This document shows positions 1 to 9,717 of a stretch of 64,000 nt of DNA, piece after piece (the first letter of the stretch is position 1; every line of letters begins with the position of its first letter). A program made the translations under genes and the position numbers. The notes under the pieces are model-generated. The model searched no databases, was not told where the DNA came from, and was given only the letters and a program-made list of their open reading frames with translations. The DNA is from Breoghania corrubedonensis (lineage in GTDB: Bacteria; Pseudomonadota; Alphaproteobacteria; Rhizobiales; Stappiaceae). The stretch covers positions 186,001 through 250,000 of the forward strand of contig NZ_QAYG01000006.1 in assembly GCF_003053845.1 (NCBI RefSeq). Reading direction: 5' to 3'.

Positions 1-317
1 CGGGGCGGACAACCGGCGCGGCGGACAGACCGGTGCCACGGATCTGCGCCACTGATCGGCGAGCAAGATTCATGTCGCGGAAAAAGACGCGCCGCTTCCG
101 GCTGATGCGTCTCGCCGTCCATACCCTCTCGCAGACAGAGCCGTCAGCCCCAGTCGCGCTTCCTGTGTCCCGCGAGCCTTTGCAACAAGGCAGCCTTGTC
201 GGGTGCATGGAAGCACGAAGCTGCGACCATATAACCAGCATACGGCGGTAAAATCAAATTTTCATTGATTGAGTGTTCAATCAAAAATAAGTATGGCTGA
301 GCTTCAGGAAATCGGAC
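1..317. other. upstream region of betI, no gene seen
   Basis: No reading frame here has convincing coding character. The frames that open on either strand are arginine-rich and resemble no family I know. The last 60 bases are AT-rich and hold the BetI operator and probable promoter. Whatever gene lies to the left ends before the window. Confidence 0.5.
265..284. promoter_or_regulatory. BetI operator overlapping the betI promoter
   Basis: Perfect inverted repeat TTGATTGA-N4-TCAATCAA, 34 bases before the betI ATG. It matches the BetI box described for choline-responsive bet operons. A plausible promoter overlaps it: -35 TTGATT at 265-270 lies inside the left arm and -10 TAAGTA at 288-293 follows with 17-base spacing. 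A bound repressor would therefore block RNA polymerase until choline is present. The arms are seen directly; the regulation is inferred from the family. Confidence 0.85.
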
Positions 318-938
318 ATGCCACGAATTGGAATGGAAGGCGCGCGCAGGCGCGCATTGATCTCGGCCACGGTGGAGGCAATCCATGAGCGCGGCTTCTG
401 CGATGCGACGGTTGCCGACATCGCCCGGCGCGCGGGTGTCTCGGGCGGGTTGGCGCTGCATTATTTCGGCTCCAAGAAGGCGCTGCTGACGGAGACGATG
501 CGCCATCTGCTGGCCGATCTCGCGCGCGAACTGAAAGAGGAACGCGCGAAGGCGCGCACGCCGCGCGAACGCATCTCGGCGGTGATCGCGGCGAGCTTCG
601 CGCCCTCGCAGTTCCGGTCCTCGATCATTTCCGCCTGGCTGGCCTTCTATCTGCAGGCGGAGACGGATCCGGAGACGCAGCGACTGTTGCAGGTCTATCA
701 CCGCCGGCTCGTCTCAAATCTGACCCACGAGTTCCTTGCCGTGCTTGGTCGGCGCGGGCGGGCGCGCAGGGCGGCGGAAGGCACGGCGGCGCTGATCGAC
801 GGACTTTGGCTCCAGCGCGCGCTTGCCAAGGGCGAGCCGGATGCCCGTTCCGCCATCCGTCTGGTGGAGGACTACGTGGAACGACAGATCGAAAGCGAAG
901 CGCCGGCCGGGGCATCCGGCGGGCAGGTCAACAGATAA
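318..938 (+). CDS. betI: TetR-family choline-responsive repressor BetI
   Basis: A cytoplasmic TetR-type repressor, 206 residues, close to the usual BetI length. The N-terminal helix-turn-helix covers about residues 31-50 ([20 protein letters not shown]), ending in the [10 protein letters not shown] stretch characteristic of BetI. The remainder is the helical ligand and dimerisation domain. BetI represses the choline-to-glycine-betaine genes and releases DNA when choline is present. It lies directly downstream of a perfect BetI operator and 11 bases before betA, so it probably autoregulates and represses the whole operon. The ATG at 318 is supported by the family N-terminus ([15 protein letters not shown]-type). 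No choline sulfatase gene (betC) is visible here, unlike the betICBA order of Sinorhizobium. Confidence 0.95.
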   Translation: MPRIGMEGARRRALISATVEAIHERGFCDATVADIARRAGVSGGLALHYFGSKKALLTETMRHLLADLARELKEERAKARTPRERISAVIAASFAPSQFRSSIISAWLAFYLQAETDPETQRLLQVYHRRLVSNLTHEFLAVLGRRGRARRAAEGTAALIDGLWLQRALAKGEPDARSAIRLVEDYVERQIESEAPAGASGGQVNR

Positions 939-949
939 GAGAGTGTCGC

Positions 950-2605
950 GTGAACCAGTACGATTACATCGTTGTGGGGGCGGGCTCCGCCGGGTGTGCG
1001 CTGGCCACACGGCTGAGCGAGGATCCGAAGAATGCCGTGCTGCTGCTGGAATATGGCGGGTCCGACTTCGGCCCGTTCATCCAGATGCCGGCGGCCCTTT
1101 CCTATCCGATGAGCATGAAGTGCTACGACTGGGGGTTTGAGAGCGAGCCGGAGCCGCATCTGGGCGGGCGGCGGCTGCAGACCCCGCGCGGCAAGGTGAT
1201 CGGCGGGTCGTCCGCGATCAACGGCATGGTCTATGTGCGCGGTCATGCCGGCGATTTCGACACCTGGGCGGAGATGGGCGCCGCGGGCTGGGACTACGCG
1301 TCCGTTCTGCCCTACTTCAAGCGCATGGAGACGAGCCACGGTGCGCAAAGTGCCTGGCGGGGGACGCATGGCCCCGTGCATGTGACCCGCGGCGCGCGCA
1401 AGAACCCGCTTCATGACGCCTTCATCGAAGCGGGCGGACAGGCAGGCTATTCCAGAACCGCCGATTACAACGGCGAGCGGCAGGAAGGCTTCGGCGAGAT
1501 GGAGATGACGGTGTGGCGCGGCAAGCGCTGGTCCGCCGCCGATGCCTATCTGAAGCCCGCCATGAAACGACCGAACCTGACGGTGGTGACCGGCGCGATG
1601 ACCCGGCGCGTGCTGATGGAAAGTGTCCAGGCTGTCGGCGTCGAATACGAGGTGCGCGGCGCTATCCAGACCGCGCTGGCGGAGAAGGAAATTGTCCTCG
1701 CCGCCTCCGCCATCAATTCGCCGAAGCTGCTGATGGCATCAGGCATCGGCAATGCGGAGGAACTGAAGCGCGCGGGCATCGTGCCGCTGGTTCACCGGCC
1801 GGGCGTCGGGCTCAACCTGCAGGATCACCTGGAGGTCTATGTCCAGCAGGCCTGCACCCAGCCGATCACGCTCTACAAGTACTGGAACCTTTTCGGCAAG
1901 GCGCTGGTCGGCGCGCAGTGGTTCTTCACGCGCACCGGCATCGGTGCCTCCAACCAGTTCGAGAGCTGCGGCTTCATCCGCTCGCGCGCGGGCGTTTCCT
2001 ATCCCGACATCCAGTTCCATTTCCTGCCGATGGCGGTGCGCTACGACGGGCAGACGGCCGCCGAAGGCCACGGCTATCAGGCCCATGTCGGGCCGATGCG
2101 GTCGGCCTCGCGCGGAACGGTGCAGCTTGCCGGGCCGGACCCGGCGCAAAAGCCGGTGATCCGTTTCAACTACATGAGCGAGCCGGAGGACTGGGCCGAT
2201 TTCCGACAGGCGATCCGGCTGACGCGGGAGATCTTCGCTCAAGGTGCCTTCGCGCCTTTCCGGGGCAAGGAAATCCAGCCGGGAGAGGACGCGGTAAGCG
2301 ATGCGGCGATCGACGACTTCGTGCGCGAACATGCCGAGAGCGCCTATCATCCGTGCGGCACCTGCCGGATGGGGGCGGCGGACGATCCGTTCGCGGTGGT
2401 GGATCCCGAATGCCGGGTGATCGGGGTCAAGGGATTGCGGGTCGCCGACAGCTCGATCTTTCCCCGCATCACCAACGGCAACCTCAACGCGCCGTCGATC
2501 ATGGTGGGAGAGAAGGCGGCCGATCATATTCTCGGCAAGAGCCTGCCGCCCGCCACGAACGTTCCGGCGTGGTGGCATCCGGACTGGCGGAATTCGCAGA
2601 GGTAG
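950..2605 (+). CDS. betA: choline dehydrogenase, GMC oxidoreductase family
   Basis: Oxidises choline to betaine aldehyde, feeding electrons to the respiratory chain; the FAD enzyme is membrane-associated in bacteria. The protein is 551 residues from a GTG start at 950, which gives the family N-terminus [15 protein letters not shown] with the dinucleotide-binding GAGSAG at 10-15. A longer frame opening at 806 would run through betI and is rejected. The GMC signatures are present: [14 protein letters not shown] after residue 80, and C-terminal [10 protein letters not shown] with the probable catalytic His467, followed by the conserved [10 protein letters not shown] segment. It follows betI by 11 bases and is presumably cotranscribed. 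Substrate specificity rests on context (betI, betB), because GMC members are otherwise hard to separate. Confidence 0.95.
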   Translation: MNQYDYIVVGAGSAGCALATRLSEDPKNAVLLLEYGGSDFGPFIQMPAALSYPMSMKCYDWGFESEPEPHLGGRRLQTPRGKVIGGSSAINGMVYVRGHAGDFDTWAEMGAAGWDYASVLPYFKRMETSHGAQSAWRGTHGPVHVTRGARKNPLHDAFIEAGGQAGYSRTADYNGERQEGFGEMEMTVWRGKRWSAADAYLKPAMKRPNLTVVTGAMTRRVLMESVQAVGVEYEVRGAIQTALAEKEIVLAASAINSPKLLMASGIGNAEELKRAGIVPLVHRPGVGLNLQDHLEVYVQQACTQPITLYKYWNLFGKALVGAQWFFTRTGIGASNQFESCGFIRSRAGVSYPDIQFHFLPMAVRYDGQTAAEGHGYQAHVGPMRSASRGTVQLAGPDPAQKPVIRFNYMSEPEDWADFRQAIRLTREIFAQGAFAPFRGKEIQPGEDAVSDAAIDDFVREHAESAYHPCGTCRMGAADDPFAVVDPECRVIGVKGLRVADSSIFPRITNGNLNAPSIMVGEKAADHILGKSLPPATNVPAWWHPDWRNSQR

Positions 2606-2646
2606 AGGGCGAAGAAGAGGCGCTATTTTCCGAGGCGGCGCGGTAC

Positions 2647-2680
2647 GCTCCCCTCTCCCCCGCAAGGGGGAGAGGGGAGC
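2647..2680. repeat. perfect GC-rich hairpin between betA and betB
   Basis: A 15-bp perfect stem with a GCAA tetraloop (arms GCTCCCCTCTCCCCC and its complement). It has no T-run, so it is not a textbook terminator. The sequence resembles one arm of the palindromic element at 11253-11384, so it may be a short member of the same dispersed repeat family. It lies 41 bases after betA and could slow or partly end transcription into betB. Confidence 0.7.
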
Positions 2681-2855
2681 AAGCGGCTGGAAACGGGCGT
2701 TTTCCCGGCAACCCTTTCTTGACCTGTCCCGTGCTCCCATCCCGTTTCACCGAAATCCCGGCGCATGGCGGGAATGCGCATGCGACACTCGACATTCGGG
2801 GTCTTTCCGGGCTCCAATCGTGAAACTTCAGCTCAATAAGAACAGGAGGTCGCCC

Positions 2856-4319
2856 ATGCGCGCCCAACCCGAAGCATCCCATTACATTCACGGTGCCTAT
2901 GCGAACGAGGCCGAAGGGCCCGAATTCAACAGCGTCTATCCGGCGACCGGCGAGGTGATCGCCAGGGTCCGCTCGGCGCGTGGCGATACGGTGAATGCGG
3001 CGGTGGCCTCGGCGCGCGAGGGCTTTCAGGAATGGTCGGCCACCCCGGCGGTCGAGCGCGGACGGGTGTTGCGCCGGGCGGCCGAGATTCTGCGCGATCG
3101 CAACCGGGAACTATCCGAACTGGAAACGCTCGATACCGGCAAGGCGCTGCAGGAAACGCTGGTCTCCGATCCGGCCTCGGCGGCGGAATGCCTGGAGTAT
3201 TTCGGATCTCTGATCCCGACGCTGACAAGCGAGCACATCGATCTGGGCGGGCCGTTCGCCTATACCCGACGCGAACCGCTGGGCGTGTGCGTCGGCATCG
3301 GCGCGTGGAACTATCCCATCCAGATCGCCGGCTGGAAGGCGGCACCGGCCTTGGCCTGCGGCAACGCGATGGTGTTCAAGCCGTCTGAAGTCACGCCGCT
3401 TTCCACGCTGAAGCTTGCCGAGATCCTGATCGAGGCTGGCCTGCCGAAGGGCGTCTTCAACGTGGTCCAGGGCGACGGCGAGACGGGGCGGCTGCTGGTT
3501 TCTCACCCGGAAGTCGCCAAGGTGTCGCTGACGGGCTCGGTGCCGACGGGCGAGAAGGTGGCCGCGCTGGCGGGTGCCGGGCTGAAGCAGACGACGCTGG
3601 AGCTCGGCGGCAAATCGCCGCTGATCGTCTTCGAGGACGCCGATCTCGACGAGGCGGTATCGGGCGCGATGCTGGCGAATTTCTATTCCACCGGACAGAT
3701 CTGCTCCAACGGCACGCGGGTCTTCGTGCACCGCTCGATCCGCCCGCAGTTCATCGAGAAACTGGTGGAGCGCACGCGCAAGATCGTCATTGGCGATCCG
3801 ATGGACGAGGCGAGCCAGATGGGGCCGCTCGTCTCCAAGGCGCAGTACGACAAGGTGCTCAACTACATGCGGCTTGGCCAGGCGGAGGGCGCGGAACTCG
3901 TCTATGGCGGCGAGGCGGCGGTGGTCGAGGGCTTTGCCGATGGCTGGTGGGTGCAGCCGACGATCTTCGCGGATGTCGCCGACCACATGCACATCGCGCG
4001 CGAGGAGATCTTCGGCCCCGTCATGTGCGTGCTCGATTTCGACAGCGAGGACGAGGTGATCGCGCGGGCCAATGCCACGCAGTTCGGCCTTGCCGCCGGT
4101 CTCTTCACCCGCGATATAGCCCGCGCCCACCGTGTGGTGGCGCAGCTTCATGCCGGCACCTGCTGGATCAACACCTACAACCTGACGCCGGTTGAAATGC
4201 CTTTTGGCGGCATGAAGAAATCCGGCATCGGCCGCGAGAACGGCAAGGCCGCGATCGAGCATTATTCCCAGGTCAAGGGCATCTATGTGGAGACGGGCAA
4301 GATCGACTGCCCCTATTGA
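2856..4319 (+). CDS. betB: betaine aldehyde dehydrogenase
   Basis: NAD(P)-dependent oxidation of betaine aldehyde to glycine betaine, in the cytoplasm. The protein is 487 residues, typical of the aldehyde dehydrogenase family. The catalytic glutamate is E249 (LELGGKSPL) and the nucleophilic cysteine is C283 ([13 protein letters not shown]); the NAD-binding segment [19 protein letters not shown] is typical of BetB. The ATG at 2856 is chosen because an ideal AGGAGG sits at 2844-2849; an in-frame GTG at 2820 would bury it. betB is separated from betA by 250 bases containing the hairpin at 2647-2680, so it may have its own expression level. It completes the choline-to-betaine pathway with betA. 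Confidence 0.95.
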   Translation: MRAQPEASHYIHGAYANEAEGPEFNSVYPATGEVIARVRSARGDTVNAAVASAREGFQEWSATPAVERGRVLRRAAEILRDRNRELSELETLDTGKALQETLVSDPASAAECLEYFGSLIPTLTSEHIDLGGPFAYTRREPLGVCVGIGAWNYPIQIAGWKAAPALACGNAMVFKPSEVTPLSTLKLAEILIEAGLPKGVFNVVQGDGETGRLLVSHPEVAKVSLTGSVPTGEKVAALAGAGLKQTTLELGGKSPLIVFEDADLDEAVSGAMLANFYSTGQICSNGTRVFVHRSIRPQFIEKLVERTRKIVIGDPMDEASQMGPLVSKAQYDKVLNYMRLGQAEGAELVYGGEAAVVEGFADGWWVQPTIFADVADHMHIAREEIFGPVMCVLDFDSEDEVIARANATQFGLAAGLFTRDIARAHRVVAQLHAGTCWINTYNLTPVEMPFGGMKKSGIGRENGKAAIEHYSQVKGIYVETGKIDCPY

Positions 4320-4343
4320 GGGAGCGGTCGCCCTTCCGATCCG

Positions 4344-4455
4344 CTCTCTCCCTCGTCATCCCCCGGCTTTGTCCGGGGGATCCACCTTTTGCTCGTCGCA
4401 CGCGGCGGCCGGCAATGGGTTGCCCGGACTTCGCCGGGCAATGACGGTGGAGAGG
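4344..4455. repeat. dispersed palindromic element, copy 1
   Basis: Imperfect long inverted repeat whose ends read ctctctccctcgtcatccc and, in complement, cctctccaccgtcattgccc. Each arm carries its own small hairpin (ccccggctttgtccgggg and gcccggacttcgccgggc). It lies between the converging ends of betB and the yhaN-like gene, so it may also act as a two-way terminator. It belongs to the same general class as the elements at 9415, 11036 and 55202. Confidence 0.7.
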
Positions 4456-4515
4456 TTCGGGGCGGTGGCATGAGCCACGAGCCCGCTCTGGCCCCGAGGC
4501 GTCTCTGGCCAAGGC

Positions 4516-7500
4516 TCAGCCGGCAAGCGGGCCCGGCAGTTCGTGCAGGGTCGCGGTGGGGCATACCTTTTTCGCGATAGCGCACAGGTGCGGGTGGTGG
4601 GTGAGGTAGATGACCTGCCCCTTCTCGCCCATTTCCGCCAGAAGCCGGATGGTTTCGGCCGCGCGCTCGTCGTCGAAGGTTTCCAGAATGTCGTCGGCGA
4701 TGAAGGGCAGGCTCGCGCGGCTTGCGACGAACTCATGGTAGCCGGCGATCCTGAGCGCCAGATAGAGCTGGAAGCAGGTGCCTTTGGACATTTCCCCCGC
4801 CCGCTTCGAGGCGTTGCGGTGGTCGATGCCGATCAGCTCTTCCCGTTCGCCGTTCGACTGGGTGACCAGGCCCTGAAAGGCGCCGCATGAGATTTTCCGG
4901 AATGCCGCGCTCGCGCGTTCCATCATCGAGGAACGGTGGTTGTCACGATAGGCGCGCAGCGCCTGTTCGGCCGCCAGAATGCCGGCCTTGAGGCGGAGCC
5001 AGCCCTTGGCGCTTTCCTCGATCTCCAGAAGCACGGTCTGGCGTTGCTCCTCAAGCCGGGCGACCGTATCGTCGCCGCCAACGGAGGCGACCGCCTCGGC
5101 CGCCTTCTCCCGCCCGGCGTAAAGCTCGCGCAGACGCGCGTCCTGATCCTCGATGCGCTGTTCGGTCTCCGCCCTTTCCGTCTCCAGCGCCTCGCGGTCG
5201 GCCGCCTCAAGCCGTGCCTCCGCTTGCGCCATGTCGGCAAGGCCGAGGCCCGTCAGGATCTCGCCCTCGAGCTCGGCGGCCTGTGAGCGCAGGCGCGCGC
5301 GCTCGCGAAGGGCGGCGAAGGCCTGTTGCACCTCGTCGAAGGTCGCAACCTCGAAATGCGCCGTCATTTCCGCCTTGCGATCGCGAAGCGCGGCGATGGC
5401 TTCGGCGGTCTCGCCGGCGCTGTTGCGGGCTTCGTTCAGGTTTTCGCGCAAGGCTTCGCGCCTCTCGTGCGCCTTGCGGGCGGCAGCGGCACGGGCGCTG
5501 AGGTCGCGGAAAAGATCCCGCGGATCGGCTGTCGCCGGCAGGCCGAGTTCGTCGCCAAGGCTCTCGCAGGCCTGACGGAAGGCCGTCGCGACAGCTTCCA
5601 TCGCCTCGATGCGCCGGGCCACGCCGTCGCGGGCTTCGAGCGCGGGCGCGAGGTGGTTCAACTCGTCGACAAGCGCGCGGACGGTCTCGGGCGAGGGTGC
5701 CCCGACTTCGCCGAACCAGCAGCGCGAACAGGCGTCGCTCCAGTCCTTCTGCCAGCGTTCGGCTGCCTCTTCGGCCACTTGCAGCGCCGCCTCGCGGCGG
5801 CGGGTCTCGGATCGGCACTCCTCGAGCCGTTTGCGCGCGCCGGCCATCCGCGCTTCGCCGTCGACGAGGGTCTGCCCGCGTTCGAGAAGATCGGTCAGCG
5901 ATGTGTCGCCCCCCACCGTCGCTCCGGCGTCCTCCAGCGCGCGCACGAGACGCTGGCGCACGTCCGCCTGCTCTTCGGCCGCAACCGTCAGATCGCGTTC
6001 GCTCTGGCGCAGGTCGGTGCGCAGTTCCAGAGCCTTGTCGCGCTCGCCAAGCCAGGCGCGCAGGGTCGCGGGGGTGAAGTCGGCGAGGGCCGGATCGCAT
6101 TTGCGCAAGCTGGCGGCGATCTCGTCCTTCAAGGCCTCCGCCTCGGCCCGTGCGTCGTCGCGGATCTTTTGCGCAGCCGCGAGATCAGCGACGACCTCGG
6201 CGAGCTCCACGCTCATGCGCTTGTGGTCGGCCCTGTCGGCCGATTGGGCGAGCCGGGCGGCGGTCAGCGCGTCATCCTGCTCGAGAGCCTCGCGGAAGGC
6301 GGCGGCCGTCTCCGCATCGAGCCGGGCGGCATGGGCCGCCCATGCGGCTTCGCGCGCGGCGCGGACCCGGGTCGCGGCCGCCTCGTCCAACAGGCCTGCG
6401 GCCTGTTCGAGCGCCTCGCGTCCGGCCGTCAATCGGTCGCGCTTCTGGCTGAATTTCCCGATTTGTTCCTTCTGGAAGGACTGCGTGTCGCGCAAGTCCG
6501 CGCCCGCGTCTTCCCATGCCTGAAGGGCGGCGGGATCCGGCACCCTGAGACGGGCCAGCGCGTCGGCATCCCCCTGCCAGGGCAGAAGGCGCTCGAAGCA
6601 CGCGTCGAGCCTTTCGCGAAGGCTCGCGATGGTGCGCTCCGCCTGACGACGTTCGGCCGCGATCCGCGCCGCCTCGGTCTGCAGGCCCGGGAGTTGGGCC
6701 TTGAGCGCGGCAAGCGCCGCGTGGTCGCCGGCATCCGCGCCTGCGTCTTCCGCTTCCGCGTCGGCCTTGCGTTCGGCCTCGCGCGCCGCGTCCAGCTCGT
6801 TTCGGGCGGCCAGCGTTTCGCGGATGACGGTGGCGTGCGCCTCGATCAGTTCGCGCAGGCGCGCCACGGTCGCCGCCGGCAGGACAAGGGTTTCCGGCGC
6901 GTCTTCGCCGTCGCGCTCCAGCTTGCGCAGGATATGCGCGATGCGCGCTTCTGCCTCGTCGTGGCGGGCGCGTTCTTCGGGCAGATCGGCAGCGGCGCTG
7001 GTATGGCGCGCCGCCAGGTTGGCGAGGTCGTCGATGCGAGGGGCAAGCGCGAGGGCGGCCTCGTCGATTTCGATTGCCTCGATATCGCGCTCCAGCGCCT
7101 CGATGCGCGCCTCACTTGCGCGGGCGCGCTCCTCCAGTTTCGGTTCCTCGCGGATGAGGTCGGGCAGGGCGTCGGCCCAGCCGGCCGGTGCCTCGCGCAG
7201 GCCTTGCAGCGGGGCGAGCGTGTCACGCAGACGGCGCAGGCTTGAAAGGCGGGGAAGGGCCTGAAGAAGACCGGCCACCACGCCGAGACGCTGCTTCAGG
7301 CGTGCGCTCTCGGAAAGCGCCGTGTCGTAGTCTGCGCCAGCCTGATCGCGATCCTTCACGAGCTTGGCGTAGGCGGAGGCTGCCGTGTCGAGCTCCTTGC
7401 GCCGGCCCGCCAGTTCATCGAGCGTGCGCTTCAACTCGCGCAGCTGCGTGGCGGTGCGGGCGCCGGGGCGGTGGATCTCGTCGGCCTGCTTGTGGAGGCC

Positions 7501-7995
7501 GGACAGCTGCTGCGAGAGCGCGGCAAGGCCGGAACTGGCGGAAAACAGCAACTGGCCGAGATCACCCTTGCTCTCAAGGATCGCCTCGCCGCCGGTTTCA
7601 AGCGTCTTGTCGTCGAGCGAGAACATGGTGCGGTAGGCGTCGCGGTCGACACCGGCTAGGGCGGCTTGCAGCAGCCCTTCGGGAAGCGGCAGGTCAGCCT
7701 CATCCAGCAGGCTGCCATTGCGCTTCTTGACGCGCGCAAGCGTCAGCGGGCGGTCGCCGAGATACAGCCGCGCACCGATGCGCATCGTGTCGTAGGCATG
7801 CAGGAAATTGAACTTGCTCTGGGGCTCAATCCCGAACAGCAGGTCGAGCCAGGCATTGAACAGCGTCGATTTGCCGGCCTCGTTCGGGCCGTAAACGATG
7901 TGGAAGTCCGGCGCGCCGGCCGCACCTTCGCCAAAATTCAGCGTGTGGCCGGTGAATTTGCCGTAGCGGATCAGGTCGAGCCGTTCGATGCGCAT
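4516..7995 (-). CDS. YhaN-like AAA ATPase, SbcC/Rad50-type coiled-coil protein
   Basis: A 1159-residue cytoplasmic ATPase. Walker A GPNEAGKST is at residues 36-44, just after the MRIERLDLIRYGKF start typical of the YhaN family. The middle is a very long Ala/Arg/Glu-rich heptad region, predicted as antiparallel coiled coils. The C-terminal ATPase half (SKGTCFQLYLALRIA, then LPFIADDILETFDDERA with the Walker B acidic pair) completes the head domain. This is the SMC/Rad50 architecture without an obvious zinc hook. The ATG overlaps the TGA of the upstream phosphoesterase gene by one base (TGATG), so the two are translationally coupled. By analogy with SbcC-SbcD they should form a nuclease complex acting on DNA ends, but the biological role of YhaN is not established. 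Confidence 0.85.
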   Translation of the reverse strand: MRIERLDLIRYGKFTGHTLNFGEGAAGAPDFHIVYGPNEAGKSTLFNAWLDLLFGIEPQSKFNFLHAYDTMRIGARLYLGDRPLTLARVKKRNGSLLDEADLPLPEGLLQAALAGVDRDAYRTMFSLDDKTLETGGEAILESKGDLGQLLFSASSGLAALSQQLSGLHKQADEIHRPGARTATQLRELKRTLDELAGRRKELDTAASAYAKLVKDRDQAGADYDTALSESARLKQRLGVVAGLLQALPRLSSLRRLRDTLAPLQGLREAPAGWADALPDLIREEPKLEERARASEARIEALERDIEAIEIDEAALALAPRIDDLANLAARHTSAAADLPEERARHDEAEARIAHILRKLERDGEDAPETLVLPAATVARLRELIEAHATVIRETLAARNELDAAREAERKADAEAEDAGADAGDHAALAALKAQLPGLQTEAARIAAERRQAERTIASLRERLDACFERLLPWQGDADALARLRVPDPAALQAWEDAGADLRDTQSFQKEQIGKFSQKRDRLTAGREALEQAAGLLDEAAATRVRAAREAAWAAHAARLDAETAAAFREALEQDDALTAARLAQSADRADHKRMSVELAEVVADLAAAQKIRDDARAEAEALKDEIAASLRKCDPALADFTPATLRAWLGERDKALELRTDLRQSERDLTVAAEEQADVRQRLVRALEDAGATVGGDTSLTDLLERGQTLVDGEARMAGARKRLEECRSETRRREAALQVAEEAAERWQKDWSDACSRCWFGEVGAPSPETVRALVDELNHLAPALEARDGVARRIEAMEAVATAFRQACESLGDELGLPATADPRDLFRDLSARAAAARKAHERREALRENLNEARNSAGETAEAIAALRDRKAEMTAHFEVATFDEVQQAFAALRERARLRSQAAELEGEILTGLGLADMAQAEARLEAADREALETERAETEQRIEDQDARLRELYAGREKAAEAVASVGGDDTVARLEEQRQTVLLEIEESAKGWLRLKAGILAAEQALRAYRDNHRSSMMERASAAFRKISCGAFQGLVTQSNGEREELIGIDHRNASKRAGEMSKGTCFQLYLALRIAGYHEFVASRASLPFIADDILETFDDERAAETIRLLAEMGEKGQVIYLTHHPHLCAIAKKVCPTATLHELPGPLAG

Positions 7996-9275
7996 CAGGC
8001 GTCCCCGCTTTCAGGGGCTGCCTGGAGACGGGCGAGGATATCCCGCGCGCCTTCGCGGGCGAGATCGTCGAGGATCTTCGCGCGGCGTTCCGTGTCCTCG
8101 CCCAGCACATCGCGGATCTCTCCGGGAAGCTGGCTGGTGATGTCGTCGGCGAGTGCCTCGACCGCCTGCCGGTAACCCGGACTTTGCAGGATCTCGCCGT
8201 CGATCAGGGCGCCCAGCTCCTGCAAGGGGGGGCCGTCGCCGGACGCGGGCTCGGCCTCCGCATCGGCGGAAACGGTGGCGTTTGTGATCTTGTCGATCCA
8301 TGTATCGCCGATGGCGAGCGCGATGGCTTCCGCCTCGCCGGCGAGCTTGTCCGCATCGCGGCGCAGGCGCCAGGAAAGCGGGGTCTGTCCGCTCAGCTCC
8401 AGCCGGGCGACGAGATGCCGGCAGTCGAGCGCCGCACGCGCCGTCCTGAGCGCGCTTTCGATCCGCGACACCATTTCCGACCAGTCCTCAACGCCGGCAA
8501 GATCGACGGCGACGCGTTCGAACCGGGCAAGCGCCACGGTGCGTTCCTCGATGGTGATGATGCGGTCGTCTGCCACCGTGACGAGGCTCACTGATTTGCC
8601 GCCGGCCTCGCCGATGTCGCGCCCCTGCGGAATGCCGGGCATGACGATTTTGGATGCGGCGCCCTGCACGCTGCGCTGATGGATATGGCCGAGCGCCCAG
8701 TAGTCGAAGCCCATGGCATCGAGTTCCGCCGGCTGGCAGGGGGCGTAAGGGTCATGGCCCGGCGCGCCGCCGAGGCTCGTGTGCAGCATGGCGATGTTGA
8801 CGGCGCCGGCCACGGGCGGCTTGAACTTGTCGAGAAGGCTGTCGGGCGCCTGCGGCTGGCGGAAGCTGACGCCGTGGATGGCGACTTCGAAGGGGGCATC
8901 GGGGGTGAGCGTCACCGTCTCCGCCCGGGCGGTGAAGGTGGTGACGCTGGCAGGCAGGGTCAGTTCGTTGGTGATGCGCGAGGCGGCGTCGTGGTTGCCG
9001 CGAATGAGGAAGGTGCGGATGCCGGCATCATCAAGGCGCTGAAGCTCATGCGCGAGAAAGATCGCCGTCTTCATCGATGTCTGTGCGCCGTCATAGAGGT
9101 CGCCGGCGATCAGCACCGCGTCGACGGCTTCCTCGCAGGCAAGATCGACGATCTGCGAGAACGCGGCCCGGGTGGCCCCGCCGATCAGGCGGCCAAGCTC
9201 GGCATTGCGCAATGCCAGCGATTTCAGCGGCGAATCCAGATGGATGTCGGCGGTGTGGATGAAGCGGAACGGCAA
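7995..9275 (-). CDS. YhaO-like metallophosphoesterase, SbcD/Mre11 type
   Basis: Calcineurin-like phosphoesterase, 426 residues from a TTG start at 9275. That start gives MPFRFIHTADIHLDSPL, the usual YhaO N-terminus; an ATG at 9311 would add 12 unconserved residues and has no ribosome-binding site. The metal ligands are visible: D10 and H12 (TADIHLDSPL), the GDLYDG motif, RGNHD, and the later GHIHQR. The C-terminal third is the YhaO capping domain. The stop overlaps the ATG of the YhaN-like ATPase gene, fitting a two-subunit Mre11/Rad50-like complex. Nuclease activity is inferred from the family. Confidence 0.85.
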   Translation of the reverse strand: MPFRFIHTADIHLDSPLKSLALRNAELGRLIGGATRAAFSQIVDLACEEAVDAVLIAGDLYDGAQTSMKTAIFLAHELQRLDDAGIRTFLIRGNHDAASRITNELTLPASVTTFTARAETVTLTPDAPFEVAIHGVSFRQPQAPDSLLDKFKPPVAGAVNIAMLHTSLGGAPGHDPYAPCQPAELDAMGFDYWALGHIHQRSVQGAASKIVMPGIPQGRDIGEAGGKSVSLVTVADDRIITIEERTVALARFERVAVDLAGVEDWSEMVSRIESALRTARAALDCRHLVARLELSGQTPLSWRLRRDADKLAGEAEAIALAIGDTWIDKITNATVSADAEAEPASGDGPPLQELGALIDGEILQSPGYRQAVEALADDITSQLPGEIRDVLGEDTERRAKILDDLAREGARDILARLQAAPESGDA

Positions 9276-9717
9276 AGCGGAGCGGGTCCCCCGGGCGAGC
9301 GTGCAAGGCATTGACGGAAAACGAAGCGAAGAAACACGGCGCAAGGTGCATTTCTAGCGGGAGTCGGGGATGGGGGAAAGGCGCGTGCGGGGGGCGTCGT
9401 TGATCCTTCTCAATTCTCTCCAGCGTCATCCCGGACGCGCCGCGGCACGCCAGTGCTGCGGTGCAGATCCGGGATCTCGACCGGCACACTCTGTGCCTCG
9501 GCCCCGGATCTGCGAAGCGGCATTTCATGCCGCATCGCGTGCGGGGTGACGCTGGAGAGGGAAATGTAAGCTGCCGGTGGGCCCGTTCCCTGTTGCACCT
9601 CGCCTTGACTGTTCCGCAACGTTTTCCCGACGTAACCGATGACATGTCGAATTTCCCCGGCTACAAATTGCCCTTAGGTAAAAGCGCGCAAAGCGCACCG
9701 AGCCGGGGAACAGGGAT
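9276..9717. other. divergent intergenic region with palindromic element
   Basis: This stretch separates the leftward yhaO-like gene from the rightward solute-binding gene. About a third of it is the palindromic element at 9415-9561. The part after the element becomes less GC-rich and must hold the promoter of the binding-protein gene. I could not pick a convincing -35/-10 pair, although a TTGACT occurs near 9605. Confidence 0.5.
9415..9561. repeat. dispersed palindromic element, copy 2
   Basis: About 147 bases with complementary ends: tctctccagcgtcatcccgg on the left, and on the right gacgctggagagg, which reads cctctccagcgtc on the other strand. Internal sub-hairpins surround a CCGGATCTGCG/CAGATCCGG core. 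It shares ends, internal order and length with the element at 55202-55346, which shows they are copies of one family. Confidence 0.8.

Noticed and set aside
2647-2680. Rho-independent terminator after betA
   Set aside because: The hairpin is perfect but no T-run follows, and betB continues on the same strand; its likeness to the 11253-11384 palindrome favours a repeat-derived hairpin.
1513-2823. 436-codon plus-strand frame overlapping betA
   Set aside because: Out-of-frame shadow of betA; the product is Arg/Gly-rich and betA has its GMC motifs in the other frame.
5326-7245. 639-codon open frame on the plus strand opposite the YhaN-like gene
   Set aside because: It mirrors the codon pattern of the minus-strand ATPase in high-GC DNA, has no family resemblance, and the ATPase has clear Walker motifs.
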